Below, piece after piece: positions 1 through 12,500 of a DNA stretch of 46,611 nt (its first letter is position 1; each line of letters begins with the position of its first letter). The DNA is taken from IMG/VR virus record IMGVR_UViG_3300030107_006213, positions 1 through 46,611 of that record. One strand, given 5' to 3'. Below the pieces are notes generated by a model. The model did no database searches. It was not told the DNA's origin and worked only from the letters and a program-made list of their open reading frames with translations. Both the position numbers and the translations under genes were made by a program. This stretch comes from a virus.

Positions 1-129
1 ACTAACAAGGTCTTGAGTAGGTTGCATAGTCTCTTGTATTTTACTAACATCAAGTTGCTCTGGCTTTGCTTGATTAGAAGCACCTGAAGCAAGAGCTGTT
101 CCTAGTAAAGCTGAAAAGAAAGGTCCCAT
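1..129 (-). CDS. N-terminal part of giant virion protein (runs off window edge)
   Basis: The ATG at 129 follows a good ribosome site (AAGGAG, 8-9 nt upstream). It opens a frame of exactly 43 codons that reaches position 1 without a stop. The product begins MGPFFSALLGTALASGASNQ, a short hydrophobic Gly/Ala-rich segment followed by a polar linker, as in N-termini of phage internal or ejection proteins. The codon boundary falls exactly at base 1. If the genome is circular the frame continues with no stop at base 46611 into the minus-strand gene 41122..46611, giving 1872 residues in all. Start and frame are seen directly; the circular join is inferred. Confidence 0.7.
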   Translation of the reverse strand, partial: MGPFFSALLGTALASGASNQAKPEQLDVSKIQETMQPTQDLVS

Positions 130-191
130 TGTATATATATCTCCTTAGTTTTTATCGTTATAATTTACACATACTATACTATTAAAACAAG

Positions 192-344
192 CTATTTTGA
201 CTTATTAGCTTTATTATCCTTAGTTTTTTCTTCTGCTTCTTTCTCAGCAGTTAAAAACTCTATGATTCCTTGACACTTAATATAAGCTTGTTCAAGCCTC
301 TTTAAATTATTTGTCAAATCTTCTATCTTTTTATCATAATCCAT
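192..344 (-). CDS. Small coiled-coil protein, 50 aa
   Basis: This 50-residue ORF begins MDYDKKIEDLTNNLKRLEQA and ends in a Lys/Glu-rich tail. The heptad-like spacing of I, L and L residues suggests one helix or coiled coil. Its ATG overlaps the stop of the preceding gene as TAATG, the coupling used throughout the late block. The family is not recognised. It lies between the structural genes and the giant virion protein, so a small virion or assembly accessory role is an inference from position only. Confidence 0.65.
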   Translation of the reverse strand: MDYDKKIEDLTNNLKRLEQAYIKCQGIIEFLTAEKEAEEKTKDNKANKSK

Positions 345-580
345 TATTTAACCTCTTTTATTTCTTTTAAAATACTGCTTAATATATCATTCTTAGCCTT
401 TTCACAGCAACTAATATATTTACTATCATCATAGTAACCCTCAAATGCCCATCCTTTAGTTCCTACAAAACTATTATCTTTAGGTAGTTTTTCTAATTCA
501 CTTGTATTATCTGTGTAATAATCGAATGATATATCTTTCTTTTTATACTTCTTAATGATATTTAATACTTTGTCAAGCAT
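344..580 (-). CDS. Hypothetical protein, 78 aa
   Basis: The family is not recognised. The 78-residue product is charged: a Lys-rich N-terminus (VLNIIKKYKKKDISFDYY), an aromatic middle (GWAFEGYYDD) and a Lys/Glu helix at the C-terminus. There is no signal peptide or membrane segment. Its start overlaps the stop of the 685-residue structural gene (TAATG) and its stop overlaps the next start, so it is co-transcribed and probably translationally coupled in the late operon. Confidence 0.65.
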   Translation of the reverse strand: MLDKVLNIIKKYKKKDISFDYYTDNTSELEKLPKDNSFVGTKGWAFEGYYDDSKYISCCEKAKNDILSSILKEIKEVK

Positions 581-2637
581 TAGAAATTAGTCCCAAAAAA
601 TACTGCATTTTCAGTTGGTGTTGCTGGAGCTGCTCCTGTTGTATACTCTATATAAGGTAATAAAGAGGAGGTCGAAATATTAGCACCATAAGATTTAAAT
701 TCACGACCATGTTCTTTATTAAGAGAGCTAAGACCATGTGGGTTGTAGCTATTATCATAATATTCTTCTTTTTCCACAATCCCAAATTCAAAAGAACTAT
801 TGTTTTTTAAATCATTTCTAGCATCTGAATTTAATGTAATATCTTGCTCTGTTGGAGTACTATCAGTGCAAACATGCTCTGCTGAATATTCCGTAACATC
901 ATCTGCATCCCAACTTGGTGTATGCCCTACAAAATCATTCCAGTTACCTGAAACATTATTGTCTGTAAGACTTGATTTTAAAAGTATAATATGAATATCG
1001 CTTGGATAACCTGTACTTGTACCTGTATTTACATATTTGCCTGTTATTTTAAATGTTGCGCTTGTAACTGTATCGGTTATACCCGATGAATTAAAAACAA
1101 GAAAATTCTGATAGAGATTACAAGCAGTGTTTGTAACAGGAAGACCAAACTGACCACTAGATGTAAATGAGTAAGTATTTAACATTCCGCAAGTTCTTGA
1201 GGTTGCTGTTGTTGATTTTGCAAATACAGGAATTGCATTGTTAGCAGTTGAAGCATTTCTTGCCTGAGTAATAAAGCTTGAAGTGTATTCATTTGATGTC
1301 GAATTAAGAACAGTAGGTTGACGATAAACATAATAACTATCCTCAGTAGTCCCTGCTGCCAAATCTGCATCAATATATTTTATATTATATGAGTTTCTTA
1401 AATATCCATTTATTGAAAAGTATTTAGTGTATCTATAGCTTCCATCATCATTTTGTTTTAATGAATGGGTTGTTTCTAATTCTTGTAATTGGCTATAATC
1501 CTTGTCAAACAAGCTAGGAAGATTTATATAGAATAACTCATTACTTACTTTAAAAACAAATTTATTATTAATTGGTTCATAATAGTTACTATCAACTTCA
1601 ATAGATAAATTTTTACCAAAAACATTATTTATATCGCTGCAAAATTGTTCTAAGCTAATATCTAAAAACGAGGTGTCTTCGAAATTCTTTCTTTTAAATA
1701 ATGTTTTAATCTCATCAGGTATATCATTAGTATTAATAAATCCAAAAAATACATTATCATGTATGATATAGCCAATAACCTTTTTCCCATCTTTTGTAAG
1801 ATATTTTCCACTACCACCATCATCAAAATCCTCCAATCCATATATATTACACAATTTATTTATAATTATATCACCATAATTATCTACATTATAAGATTGA
1901 ATAGTAAATATTATAGAATTTTTATAATAAACAGCACTACCATTAGGATACATATCTTCATTTATTATGTAATTGCTTAAATTAGAATCTCCAAATTCTT
2001 CTTCTAAACTATATTCTCCTGTTGTGATATAATCATCAGTTATTTTGCCAATATGACAATCAAAGTAAGGAATATCCCTATTTAAGCGATTATATGTGTT
2101 ATGCATACCAAGAGTCGTATTTCCATTATTTTCGCCTATATTAGTCAAATTAAAGCCAAAATCATCCCTTATAGATGTTGTGCTTGAATATTTTGAGTTT
2201 TGAATTTCTAAACCTGTATTATGTATATCAAATTCAACTTTAAAATCATTAAAACTCTTATTGACCTTGACTAATTGATTTACTCTTGAAGCACTTAATT
2301 TAATTTCTAAATCAGTTTCTACATTAAAATCTTGTGATTCTCCATCTAATTCTACATTAATTAAACTAAACTCTAATTGCTGGGTTCCTTCATGTTGATT
2401 ATTATCAGGTCTGATACCAACTACTTTATAAGGGTTGTTACCTTTTCGCTTTCCTACACTAACAATGCCTTTATCCATTAAAGATATATCTCCAATAGTA
2501 GATGTTGTATCCCTAAAAGTCAAGTCAATATCATCAAATGTTCCATCAGGTTTTTTATACCACAGAGGCCCAGCTTTTGAATAAAGCCTATAAGTTGTAT
2601 CATCTACTTGACAGCTTGTTCTACTTAGAGGTTTCAT
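580..2637 (-). CDS. Virion structural protein, probably tail/receptor-binding, 685 aa
   Basis: The product is 685 residues, rich in Asn, Ser, Thr, Tyr and Gly, with no transmembrane segment, as is usual for beta-rich phage tail proteins. The first 35 residues (LYSKAGPLWYKKPDGTFDDI) look like a small structural motif seen in tail-associated proteins. The C-terminal 200 residues hold a jelly-roll-like stretch (SATFKITGKYVN, then ITLNSDARNDLKNN) reminiscent of DNRLRE/carbohydrate-binding modules, inferred from pattern only. It follows the 1264-residue fibre and precedes the giant virion protein, consistent with distal tail or adhesin function. Exact role unknown. Confidence 0.75.
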   Translation of the reverse strand: MKPLSRTSCQVDDTTYRLYSKAGPLWYKKPDGTFDDIDLTFRDTTSTIGDISLMDKGIVSVGKRKGNNPYKVVGIRPDNNQHEGTQQLEFSLINVELDGESQDFNVETDLEIKLSASRVNQLVKVNKSFNDFKVEFDIHNTGLEIQNSKYSSTTSIRDDFGFNLTNIGENNGNTTLGMHNTYNRLNRDIPYFDCHIGKITDDYITTGEYSLEEEFGDSNLSNYIINEDMYPNGSAVYYKNSIIFTIQSYNVDNYGDIIINKLCNIYGLEDFDDGGSGKYLTKDGKKVIGYIIHDNVFFGFINTNDIPDEIKTLFKRKNFEDTSFLDISLEQFCSDINNVFGKNLSIEVDSNYYEPINNKFVFKVSNELFYINLPSLFDKDYSQLQELETTHSLKQNDDGSYRYTKYFSINGYLRNSYNIKYIDADLAAGTTEDSYYVYRQPTVLNSTSNEYTSSFITQARNASTANNAIPVFAKSTTATSRTCGMLNTYSFTSSGQFGLPVTNTACNLYQNFLVFNSSGITDTVTSATFKITGKYVNTGTSTGYPSDIHIILLKSSLTDNNVSGNWNDFVGHTPSWDADDVTEYSAEHVCTDSTPTEQDITLNSDARNDLKNNSSFEFGIVEKEEYYDNSYNPHGLSSLNKEHGREFKSYGANISTSSLLPYIEYTTGAAPATPTENAVFFGTNF

Positions 2638-2725
2638 TCTTAAAGTATTTCTTATATTCTTTTATGTCTTGTTGCCAGAATTTTAAAGACTTCTTTAATA
2701 TTTTATTGTATTGCCTATTATTCAT
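2621..2725 (-). CDS. Tiny basic protein, 34 aa
   Basis: A 34-residue ORF (MNNRQYNKILKKSLKFWQQD, then Lys-rich) fills the gap between the 1264- and 685-residue genes. Its ATG overlaps the upstream stop as TAATG, and its end overlaps the downstream start by 17 nt. The coupling fits the operon, but the ORF is short enough to be chance. No family recognised; a single amphipathic basic helix is the only visible feature. Confidence 0.45.
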   Translation of the reverse strand: MNNRQYNKILKKSLKFWQQDIKEYKKYFKNETSK

Positions 2726-5700
2726 TAGAAATCTAAACTTGCTACACCATAGGCTTTATGATTATCATTATCCCAATAAAAAGATATTATATCTAATTTA
2801 TTAGCAGTTGTTGTTAATGTTGGAGCAGAACCTCCTGCCCAAACTACTGTTGATTCATTACCATCAGCTTGGTCAAATGTCTTCCAAGCATTTACTAATC
2901 TGCTTCCAACTCCATCTTGCTTTAAAAGTAATGTGCAATTGCAGGAAACATCAGGAAAATATAAATTCATATCAGCTATATTTCCAGAACCAAAAGTAAC
3001 AAAAGCCTTATTTCCATAGTCATTAAAATTAACATTAGTATCTGAAGCATTATAAGTCGGTTCAAATTGCGTAAACCCAGCAGCAGAAGTTCCCATGTTA
3101 ACTTTATTTCCAGTTGTATCTTCTGTTAAATCTAATACAGTATCTCCTCCTACTGTAAATCTTAAATTATCAGCAGATGATTCAGATATATGTGTTCCTG
3201 CTAATCCTCCACCATCAAAGTATAAAGGAGTTCCTGATGAAATCATAATACCAGTAGAGCAATTAGTAAACTCAAATGAGCCTGCGCTTCCTGCTTCAGT
3301 GACAGCTAGCATACTTTGACCACCAACTGTAATATTGAGTACATCAGAAGATGATTCTGCTATTGATGTGTCACCTGCGCCTAATATTAATTTACCAGCT
3401 CCTGCTATTGATAGGTCAGTTCCATCGAAAGTTAAATTAGCCTCACCTGCTAAAGCATTTGCTCCTGTTACTGTAGCAATAGTATTATCTGTAGACCCAG
3501 ATAAAGTAACATCACTTGAACCAGTACCAGCTCCTATATAGCTTCTTAAATTAGCACCTGTAACATATTTAACTGTTCCACTATCTGACATAAGAAATTT
3601 GTCTGTGTCGCTTCCAACTTGAGAAATATTGGTAATATTTAACCCACTAGCGCTAATATTACCTAAATTATCATCAGAATTTTCAAATACTATAGCTGAA
3701 CCAGCAGCACATGTCAACATTACATCCATCTGAGTATATACTGCAAACTCTCCATCAACATTAAAAGTCATATGAGCTGTAGAGCCACCCCCATCTTCTA
3801 CTGTAGTAAATGTAGTTGCACCATCTTCAAATGTTTTTATAGTAAAACAATCTGCTGTATTAGCAGAGCTAACTATTTTTATATCTGTAGAGCCATCATC
3901 AGTATTTAACAATAAGCCAGTTTGAGAACCTGTATCTCCACCTGTAATTGTTAAATCATATCCTATTTGTGTAGTATCTCCTGTTTCTGTATCTCCTGTT
4001 AAAACTGCTTTTATTCCAGTATTATCTATGCCACTTGCAGCTGAATGACTACCTGCTTCTGCATTCATAGCTAAATTAATACCAAAACTATTTGTATTGC
4101 CACCTGTCCCATTAGCTCCTGTGAAATCAAAATCTATATCTAAACCATAATTAGTAACTGTTTGACCTGCACTTGGATTTCCTGAGAAATCTAAATCAAT
4201 TTTTTGACCATAATTAGAGGATGTTGTATTAGTAGATGAAGTTTTTTCAATATTTAAAGTATTTGCCATACTAGTTTCTTTATTATCTTTAAACCTTATT
4301 ACTTCATTTCCATCGTATTGTTTAATAACTAAATCTTTTGCATCAACTTTTTGTTGTATAACCCCATCTCCACTATTTTCATTAGTAAAATCTATTTGTC
4401 CTGTCGCTCCACCCCATTTCATACTAATTTGGTCACCATCTGCGTCAAGTGTAATATCTCCATCTACATCAATTGCCAAATGAGCTGCTGCACCTGCATC
4501 ATCTACTGTTGATATAGTAGTTTCTCCATTAGCAGTTACTTTTATTTCAAAATAATCATCTCCATCATAACTACTTCCTTCTTGTAATCTCATTGTAACT
4601 GCTTGTGTAGAATTTCCTCTTGCAAGCCAAGCCCATGTATTACCATCTCCTTGTTGAAAGTATGTCGCAGAACCATTACTATTTGCAGTGTCAAGATAAA
4701 TTGCATTTGTAGCATTTAACCTTATATGTCCTGATGTTGTATCTGTTATAAGATGAACATCACCATCAGCTTCTATCATAATATCTCCACCAACTCCTCC
4801 ATCATCTAGTGTATTTATATATAAATCGCCTGTATCTTTTACTGAAAATGTAGCATAATCACCTGTATCATCTGCTGCAAAAAGCCTCATATGATAATCA
4901 GAAGTTCCATCAGGAACAGTAATATTTAATCCTTGATTTTTATCAGAACCACTTACATTTATATCCATACCTGTTGATGTGTGTGTTCCACTTGTAGCTC
5001 CAACAATGTCTACATCTAATCCTATTGCAGATGAAGTTCCTAAACTTGCTGTATTAACATCTAAATCTATACCTATATCATTATGAGCATTAGTACCTGA
5101 ACTTGCAACTGTTCTATCATAATCTATCCAAAGTCCTTTTGAATCTTCTGCTGCTGTGGTAGCAGGTTGGTCAGCATCTATTTTTAAAGCTGCAGTTGCT
5201 CCAAAATCCGATACTTCCATTATATCTGCTGCATTATTTGTTAAATAATCAGTGGGTGCAGTCGGAGTTGCCCATGTACCATCTTTTTTTAAGAATGTAG
5301 TACCACTACCACCTCCTAAATTAGAAAGAGCAGCTCCACTTGATAGTGCAAAAGTTACAGTATCAGTTGAGGATACTGTTGTATCAATTCCTGTACCACC
5401 TGTTAATTGGAGTGTATTTCCATGAGCTATTGTTTCTGCAGTTCCTGAGTCTGCATCAACATTAAAAGTGGTGAGTTGATTAGTATTAGTATAATTAGAA
5501 GAATGTATAGTCCCTGCACTAGCACTTGTCCAATCTATATGCTCATCAGCATCATAGCCTGTTAAACTATTATGATTAACAGCTGTAGCTCCTGTAGCAT
5601 CGTAATTTAAACTACCATCTGCATTTGTTGTAATTCTACTATTTAACCAAGCATCGCTAGTAGATGCTCCTGTTCCTCCATTTGCAATTGCTAAGTCTGT

Positions 5701-6519
5701 ACCACTCCAATCCCCATTATTAATAGCAAGTGTACCACCTAATGTAAGATTACCTGATGATGTTACAGTACCTGTTAATGTTAATCCATTAACTGTACCT
5801 GTTCCACCAACTGAAGTAACGGTACCTGCATTTGCTGTAGCTCCATCTGCTACATTTAAAATTGCCAAAGCATCGCTTTTACTTAAAACCTCTACATCTC
5901 CTGTGCTTGAAGTTGTTCTTCCTAAAAAACTATCTGTAGCTATATGAGCAAGTTCTGCTAAGGCTACGCCTTCATCTTTTATAGTTACAGTACCTGATGA
6001 TACTGCGAAATTATTAGAACTAAATATAGCTATTCCTTTATTAGATGTAGATGCATCCACTCCTGATATAGTTACTTTATCGGTAGCTCCAACTACTGTA
6101 TCTATACCTTCTCCTCCTTCAATAGTCAAAGTATTTGTATTTGATATAGTCTGGTCGGAACCACTATCTGCAGTTAAAGTGAACTCAGATGTTCCTCCTG
6201 CTACATAATTACCTGTGTGTATATTTGTAGAGCCTTGGTCAGTAGTCCAATCAATATGCTCATTAGCTACAAAATTAGTCATAGAATCATGGTCGAATAT
6301 TGGACTTTGCCAACCTTCAGCACTTCTAACCTTAAATGTATATGTTTTGTCTGGATTTTTAATTATCTTGACATCACCAGTTTTCCCCTGTGAGTCTTCT
6401 ATGTTTGTTTCAGCGGGTGAGTTAACTGATTCAGATAAAAGGTTTAATTCTTTTTCTATTTCTTGAAGAGATTTTTGAACATCTCCAAATGATAATATTT
6501 TAGTATTTATTCTAGCCAT
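2725..6519 (-). CDS. Tail fibre-like protein with repeats, 1264 aa
   Basis: A long Ser/Thr/Gly/Asp-rich protein with low-complexity internal repeats typical of trimeric phage fibres. Residues 1-40 are a helical, coiled-coil-like segment (VQKSLQEIEKELNLLSESV) suited to trimerisation or attachment. Repeated motifs follow, such as EHIDWT (seen at least twice), ANGGTGAST, and several GD(I/V)-type and DDGG-type repeats (DDGGVGGDI, EDGGGSTAH). The C-terminus (AYGVASLDF) ends in a compact domain. These features match fibres of uncultured marine phages. Neighbours are the 2595-residue tail protein and the 685-residue structural protein. Receptor unknown. Confidence 0.8.
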   Translation of the reverse strand: MARINTKILSFGDVQKSLQEIEKELNLLSESVNSPAETNIEDSQGKTGDVKIIKNPDKTYTFKVRSAEGWQSPIFDHDSMTNFVANEHIDWTTDQGSTNIHTGNYVAGGTSEFTLTADSGSDQTISNTNTLTIEGGEGIDTVVGATDKVTISGVDASTSNKGIAIFSSNNFAVSSGTVTIKDEGVALAELAHIATDSFLGRTTSSTGDVEVLSKSDALAILNVADGATANAGTVTSVGGTGTVNGLTLTGTVTSSGNLTLGGTLAINNGDWSGTDLAIANGGTGASTSDAWLNSRITTNADGSLNYDATGATAVNHNSLTGYDADEHIDWTSASAGTIHSSNYTNTNQLTTFNVDADSGTAETIAHGNTLQLTGGTGIDTTVSSTDTVTFALSSGAALSNLGGGSGTTFLKKDGTWATPTAPTDYLTNNAADIMEVSDFGATAALKIDADQPATTAAEDSKGLWIDYDRTVASSGTNAHNDIGIDLDVNTASLGTSSAIGLDVDIVGATSGTHTSTGMDINVSGSDKNQGLNITVPDGTSDYHMRLFAADDTGDYATFSVKDTGDLYINTLDDGGVGGDIMIEADGDVHLITDTTSGHIRLNATNAIYLDTANSNGSATYFQQGDGNTWAWLARGNSTQAVTMRLQEGSSYDGDDYFEIKVTANGETTISTVDDAGAAAHLAIDVDGDITLDADGDQISMKWGGATGQIDFTNENSGDGVIQQKVDAKDLVIKQYDGNEVIRFKDNKETSMANTLNIEKTSSTNTTSSNYGQKIDLDFSGNPSAGQTVTNYGLDIDFDFTGANGTGGNTNSFGINLAMNAEAGSHSAASGIDNTGIKAVLTGDTETGDTTQIGYDLTITGGDTGSQTGLLLNTDDGSTDIKIVSSANTADCFTIKTFEDGATTFTTVEDGGGSTAHMTFNVDGEFAVYTQMDVMLTCAAGSAIVFENSDDNLGNISASGLNITNISQVGSDTDKFLMSDSGTVKYVTGANLRSYIGAGTGSSDVTLSGSTDNTIATVTGANALAGEANLTFDGTDLSIAGAGKLILGAGDTSIAESSSDVLNITVGGQSMLAVTEAGSAGSFEFTNCSTGIMISSGTPLYFDGGGLAGTHISESSADNLRFTVGGDTVLDLTEDTTGNKVNMGTSAAGFTQFEPTYNASDTNVNFNDYGNKAFVTFGSGNIADMNLYFPDVSCNCTLLLKQDGVGSRLVNAWKTFDQADGNESTVVWAGGSAPTLTTTANKLDIISFYWDNDNHKAYGVASLDF

Positions 6520-9500
6520 TACTTAGTGCTTTTTCTTCTAAATATTATACCAACAGAATCTAATGTATCTGTCATTTCTTCTAACTTAAATTGCATCCAC
6601 CTTCCTTTTTTATTACTACCTGATAGTTTATAATCAGAATGGTCGTTAGAAACAGCAGTATAAGTATTATCGCTATTTGATATAGCTCCTTCACTTGTAA
6701 CTACTAAAAGTCTATTACTGCTCTCTTTATTGCTTCCAGATAAATTTAAGTTATTTGTTACTCCATTTAATTTAATCTTATTAAATACTTTTACTATAGA
6801 ATCTTCTCCCATAGTAATCTTTTTACTAACCCATGTCCAATACCTCTTAGATGAGCCTCCTCTATACTGATATATAGTATTATCGATAGGTATACAAACA
6901 TTACTATTAGTGTCAATAAAAGGTTTGCCTATTGTAGAATCCTCTGATAATTCCCATAAATCCCATCTTTGCTTAGTTATATTATAAGACCAGCAAAATG
7001 ATTTCCTAACAGATACTATATCTTTACTGCTCAAAGTTCCTTTATTTATATTATCATTAGTTTGAGATATAAACAAAGCACAATTAGAGTCAGAATCATA
7101 GGTTACATATACATTTGGATTATTAGAACCTCTAACTAGATTATTCCAAGAAAGGTCTCTAACATTATCAGAGCATTCAAATTCACTATAAAAGTCTGTA
7201 TCAGTGCCACCTGCTTGTGATATTTTGTCAGATATTTTTACAGGAGCTTGACCATTATGCATATAGGCTCCATTTAAATCAGCGAAAAACATACCATATT
7301 CGGTGACAATTACACTATTTTGATTTATACATCCAACTCCTTCAAAAACATCCTCTATTGATAGGTTTTCGGGATTTATTCGGTATATATTACTATTGTC
7401 AAATGCATACAATCTTCCATTGAAGTTAGCTAAAGCAGTAGGTTTTGACTTAAGGACTAAGAAATCGTTAGCATAATCAAATATACTAAACATACCAGGT
7501 TTAGACCTAAATATCATATTTGAAGCTTTTTTAATTCTATTATGGTTGCAATCACCAACAAATAAATATCCAGATACTTCCTCAGATATTCCATACTTAA
7601 TCTTTATAGTATCTAAAACTTCTGACAATCCTGTTCTAGCTTCATAAGTAGCTCCTAAAGTACCATTATCCATTATTTGTCTAGAGTATTTACCTTCATC
7701 AAGAACCCATCCAGTATCTGTTCTTACCTCTTTGACTAAGCTATACAAATCATTAACACCGTTTCTTCTATATAGACAAACATGTGTTAATCTCTTGCTA
7801 TGGTCTTTTAAAGTTATTGTAATATTCATCTTAGGATAAGTATCTATTTCTAGTTCTTTTTCCCATAAAGAGTTACTTAAAGGGCCTTCTTGGTAACCAT
7901 CATATATTAAAGATATTTTATATTGATATTTTGTATTCTTTAAAAAATAATCACCAGAACCACTAATCCCAGAAGGCTCTATAGAAACATTCTCTTCTAA
8001 AGCACTTAAATAAACATTTCCCTCTTCTGCAGTACTTAAATCATTTCTAATTATATTACTTTTAGTATTACCTCTATCCCAATTGTTTAGCCCACTTCTT
8101 AATTCTCCTATTCTACCTTTACCGCTTGTTTCTGCAACTATTAATTCCCATTGATTAGTATATGCTGTTCCACTTGAATTAGTAGAATCAGTATTTGTAA
8201 TATCAAAAGTAGTAGTTCCATTATCAGCTTTGATTATATAGTTCCCATCCTGGTCTGCATCTCCACTGTCAAATGTTACACTATCTCCAACATCAAATAA
8301 ATGATTAGCAGATGCAGTTAAGGTTATATCATCAGAGTTATCTGCAACTGAACTTATTGTAGCTGTTTTAGCTTTTCTTGTATCAAGACCACCAAATGTA
8401 GACTTTATGATAGGGTTGCTTGATTGTATATATAAGGGGTTAGATATAGAATTTATTTCTTCTTTATTAATTTCAGATATAGTCTTTAAAAGAGCTGTAG
8501 AAGAGGTTAATCCAGAGCCTGTAGTAGTATAAGTAAAGGTCTTAGGACCAGTTACTGTTATAGAGTAAACACCTTCATAACCTTCTACTATAACAGTACC
8601 AGAATGACCAGTATTATAAATATAAACTTTATCATTTGTAGATAAATTATGATTATAACCCGTAGTGCCTGTAGCTGTAGTACCAGAAGAAGTTAATTCT
8701 ATAGTTACGCTATTATTAAAATTAGATTGTAATTTATATATATCTTTATCGATTATAGGGTCTGTCATACCAAGAGTTCCTATGCCATGAGACTCCTCAA
8801 GAGTATTACCAACTTTTCCTCCTAATAATCTAACTGGTGCAGTTGCAGCGACATGAGGAGAAGTTATATATATTCTATCACCTTGAGCAGGTTCATGACC
8901 AAAAGGATAATTAACAAATACATAAATATCATCGCTATCAGCTGCTGAAACTCCTGCTTGTATAGTTTTACTCCAAACTATTTGTCTTGTTTGTTGAATA
9001 TTTGTAGCATTATCTACAACAGTTATGCACATTCCTGAAAAAGCGTTTGTATTTCTCCATTTTGAATCTGATTTAAATAAGTCATCATTTAAACTTCCTG
9101 TGCCTGTTCCTGGTAATATAATATAAGGATGCAAATGAGCAGAAGGATAATCATTACTATCTACATGAACATAAGGAGTCGCTGGTAATGTAGCTGTTAA
9201 ATAAACATCCCACGCTTCTGCTTGAGCAGTTTGACTTTGTATTCCAGGACTAGTATAGGTAAACTCATCATCATCATTTAGAGAACCTAAACAACTTCCT
9301 TTATCTGGGAAAACATTGTTTAAATCACATATATAAATAGATGAATATATTTGACCATCAGAACTTTCATCTTCCTGAGGAGAAGATATAAATAATCTAC
9401 TTGCAAAGTTATTATTAACAGCTGTATTGTTAACATGGTAATGTAAATTAGAGCCATTTTTCACATGATAATTAGCATCGCAATAAGAAGGCATATCAAC

Positions 9501-12500
9501 AGATATGTTATTTCCTATTATTAAATCTTCGAATGTATTCTCATGTGTATCAAAAGGTCTAAGCATAACACCAGCTCTATAATTTAATTTATCAAGTTTA
9601 TTTATAAATCCTGGATATAAACCATCTGTTAAACTTGAACCATCTGTTAAACTTACATCTCTTCCTAGACCTGTAAATGTAGGAGTTGTATAGAATGTTT
9701 TAACATAATTTCCTGGAAAATTTAATGCTAAATTATCTTCATCATAAGTCATATCCGTAAAAACACTACCATTATCAGGATTTTCAGTATCAAAAGCCCA
9801 ATGATAAGCCTGACTATTAATTTCAGGAAAAATAGAACCACAATTACCTTGCCCTGAAAAAGTTGTATCATTATGTTGCTTAGCTAAAGTCATTGGGTAT
9901 ATAACTGCGTCATGAACACTTGCATTAAATAAAACAGGAACAACAAATTCATCACTATCAATAATTTTAACAATATAAGTTGCTCCATAATTAGCATCAT
10001 CTATATAAATAGGGTCACCTGCTTGAAGATTAGCTGTTGTTTCGCCAGATACTAATTGAATTTTTGTTGCTTTATCAGTAGAAACACTACTGTCTGGTAT
10101 ATCATATGCTGCAGAACCACTAGCATGAGCAGTTAAGCTACTCTCCATTTGCATATCTCCAAAATGAACATCAGGACAGATAGCTATAAATTTTTCAAAT
10201 TGAATTAATTCTGGAGTATCTTGAGCATGACCGCCTTCAAAGGTAGCTGGACCACCAGGACTAAAATCTGCAGCAGCTTGTTGAAAATACTGATTATCAT
10301 CTTTAAAGCATACGCCATGATTTCTTATCCAAGAAACATCAGAGCCTCCAATTATTCCAACACAATGAGCTGTAATTCTTCTGTGCTTTTCACCATAAGG
10401 TCCCATTTTTCTATTATCAACAGTATCAGGCAGTGTAGTTGTACTAGGCATAATTATACCAGTTCCATCTATAACTCCATCTTTGTCATTGTCTGACATA
10501 GGAAAAAGACCATATTTAGCTATTTTTATTTTAGGAAGTATTGGAGGATATTCTACTGCTCCATTTTCAACAACCATTTCTTTATCCATGTAAAAACCAA
10601 CATTATATCCAAAATTATATCTACTATAAATACTTCCTTCTAATCCTCCTTCTAAATTATCTAAAATAGCATTTCCATTACCTTTAAACCAAGGAAAATT
10701 TAAAGGTTGTATTTTTTCCATTTTTCTTTCTCCGCCAACATTTGAATAGTCTATTGAATAGAACCTATTTTGATGAAGAATAGCCCCTGGATAACCTTTA
10801 AATTCAGGTTGTTCTCCTCCGAATTCATTCTCAAATGTTACAGGCAAATCTCCTTCTACAGAAGTTAAAGGAGGAGTTCTATCAGCCATAAACAAAGTAT
10901 CTCCACCATCAGTATTTGTTTCATTTGTCAAACCACAAAACAGAAATCTATCACCTGATGTGAATGATTCGTCATCTCCATGATGAGATTGAACCCATAG
11001 TCTTGTATCAAAGTGGTCAGGTTCATTATGATTACTATTAGTAGCTGCATGAATAAATAATTCATTAGGACCTTTTGTTTCAACTATATCACTAAGTTTT
11101 CCTGCATAAGATATTGTAGGGCTAGTCTCATCTGCAGTACCTCCAAATATACCAACTCCACTAGCAATATCTCCGTCTGTTCTCTCGTTACTCCATTTAA
11201 AAGATTTAAAAGCTAATGTCATAGGTCCATATTCTGTTGTATAAGAAGACTGCCATTCATCATATTTTAACTGAACATCTACAACTAATACAGAATCACT
11301 ATTTGCAGATAAAGCATATATTCTTCCTCCATTAGTAGCAGCTGTCCCACTTGATGCTTCTTTAGCATAATATGTGCATATAGATTGCACAGGTATTGAT
11401 AAGGGTTGACTTCTTTCTATAGTTCCTGCAACATAGTCTGTATCTACACTTAAATCTGATTTAATTCTTGAATCTGGAGTTATTCTATATATAGAGTTTT
11501 CACCTTCTTTGCAAGCGTAGTAATAATAAGGTCTATAACATATTTTACCTGTATTACCGTCTCTATTACCATCATCTTGTAAAAAGTTATTATTAGAAGG
11601 ATTTTTATCAAGCTGAGTTCTTCTTTTGCATACAACAGAATTAGCATCAGGAGTACTAGTAACTACCCAAACTCCTTCTCCTTCCCATGTATGACTAGCA
11701 TCTCCCCATTCTCTAATAACTATATTATCTCCAGCATTCATAGAATGTGCTGTATGGGTAATATCTAAAGTTGAAGCACTATTATCCCAAGTAGCAGATA
11801 AGTATTCATGTTCTCCAGCTAAACATATTTTAGTGAAAGAAGAGGCGCTTATTTTATCATAATTATGAACAGTATCTTCATCTTGATATAATACATTTGT
11901 ATTATCTATACCAAATAACTTGTGATTCAAATAACCAACCCACTGAGGAGGAGAATCTGTATTACCACCTCCAAAACCTATATGGACCTCTCTATTTCTA
12001 GAAACCATAGATACATTTCCAGATGAATAAATAGTAGTTGCAGCTAAATCAGATGATAGAATGTCAGAATTAGTTGTATGGGTATTAGGATTACCTTTGC
12101 TTGAAAAACCAGTTATAACGCTTATACTCTTTTTTATATTATCGTATATTACTAAATCTTGAGAACCTGAATTATTTATTTGACCAGTGATACTTACTTT
12201 TGATTCATCCTGAACATAAGGATATATCAAAGTATCTTCATTTAAAGTAATTACATCTATCAATACATTACTAGCTTCTTTTCCTCTTGAAGAAAGCTCT
12301 ATTTTTAAATCAGTAGTTATACTTACATTTGAAGGTATTGTAAATTTAAGAACAAACTTTCTCCACTTATCATCTAATTTATTTGAATTACCTGCATTAT
12401 CTGAATATGCATTATCTAAAGACTCAAATCCAATCCATCTATCTTCTTGTGATATTGTTTTATTATCAGTGTCTTCAATTCCATTTTTAATATCATTATT

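Noticed and set aside
3095-3541. Plus-strand ORFs opposite the fibre gene
   Set aside because: They mirror the repeated Ser/Thr/Gly codons of the minus-strand gene, have no ribosome sites and lie in a region fully explained by the 1264-residue protein.
10221-10496. Plus-strand ORF of 91 codons inside the 2595-residue gene
   Set aside because: Antisense to a clearly coding frame, without ribosome site or protein-like pattern.
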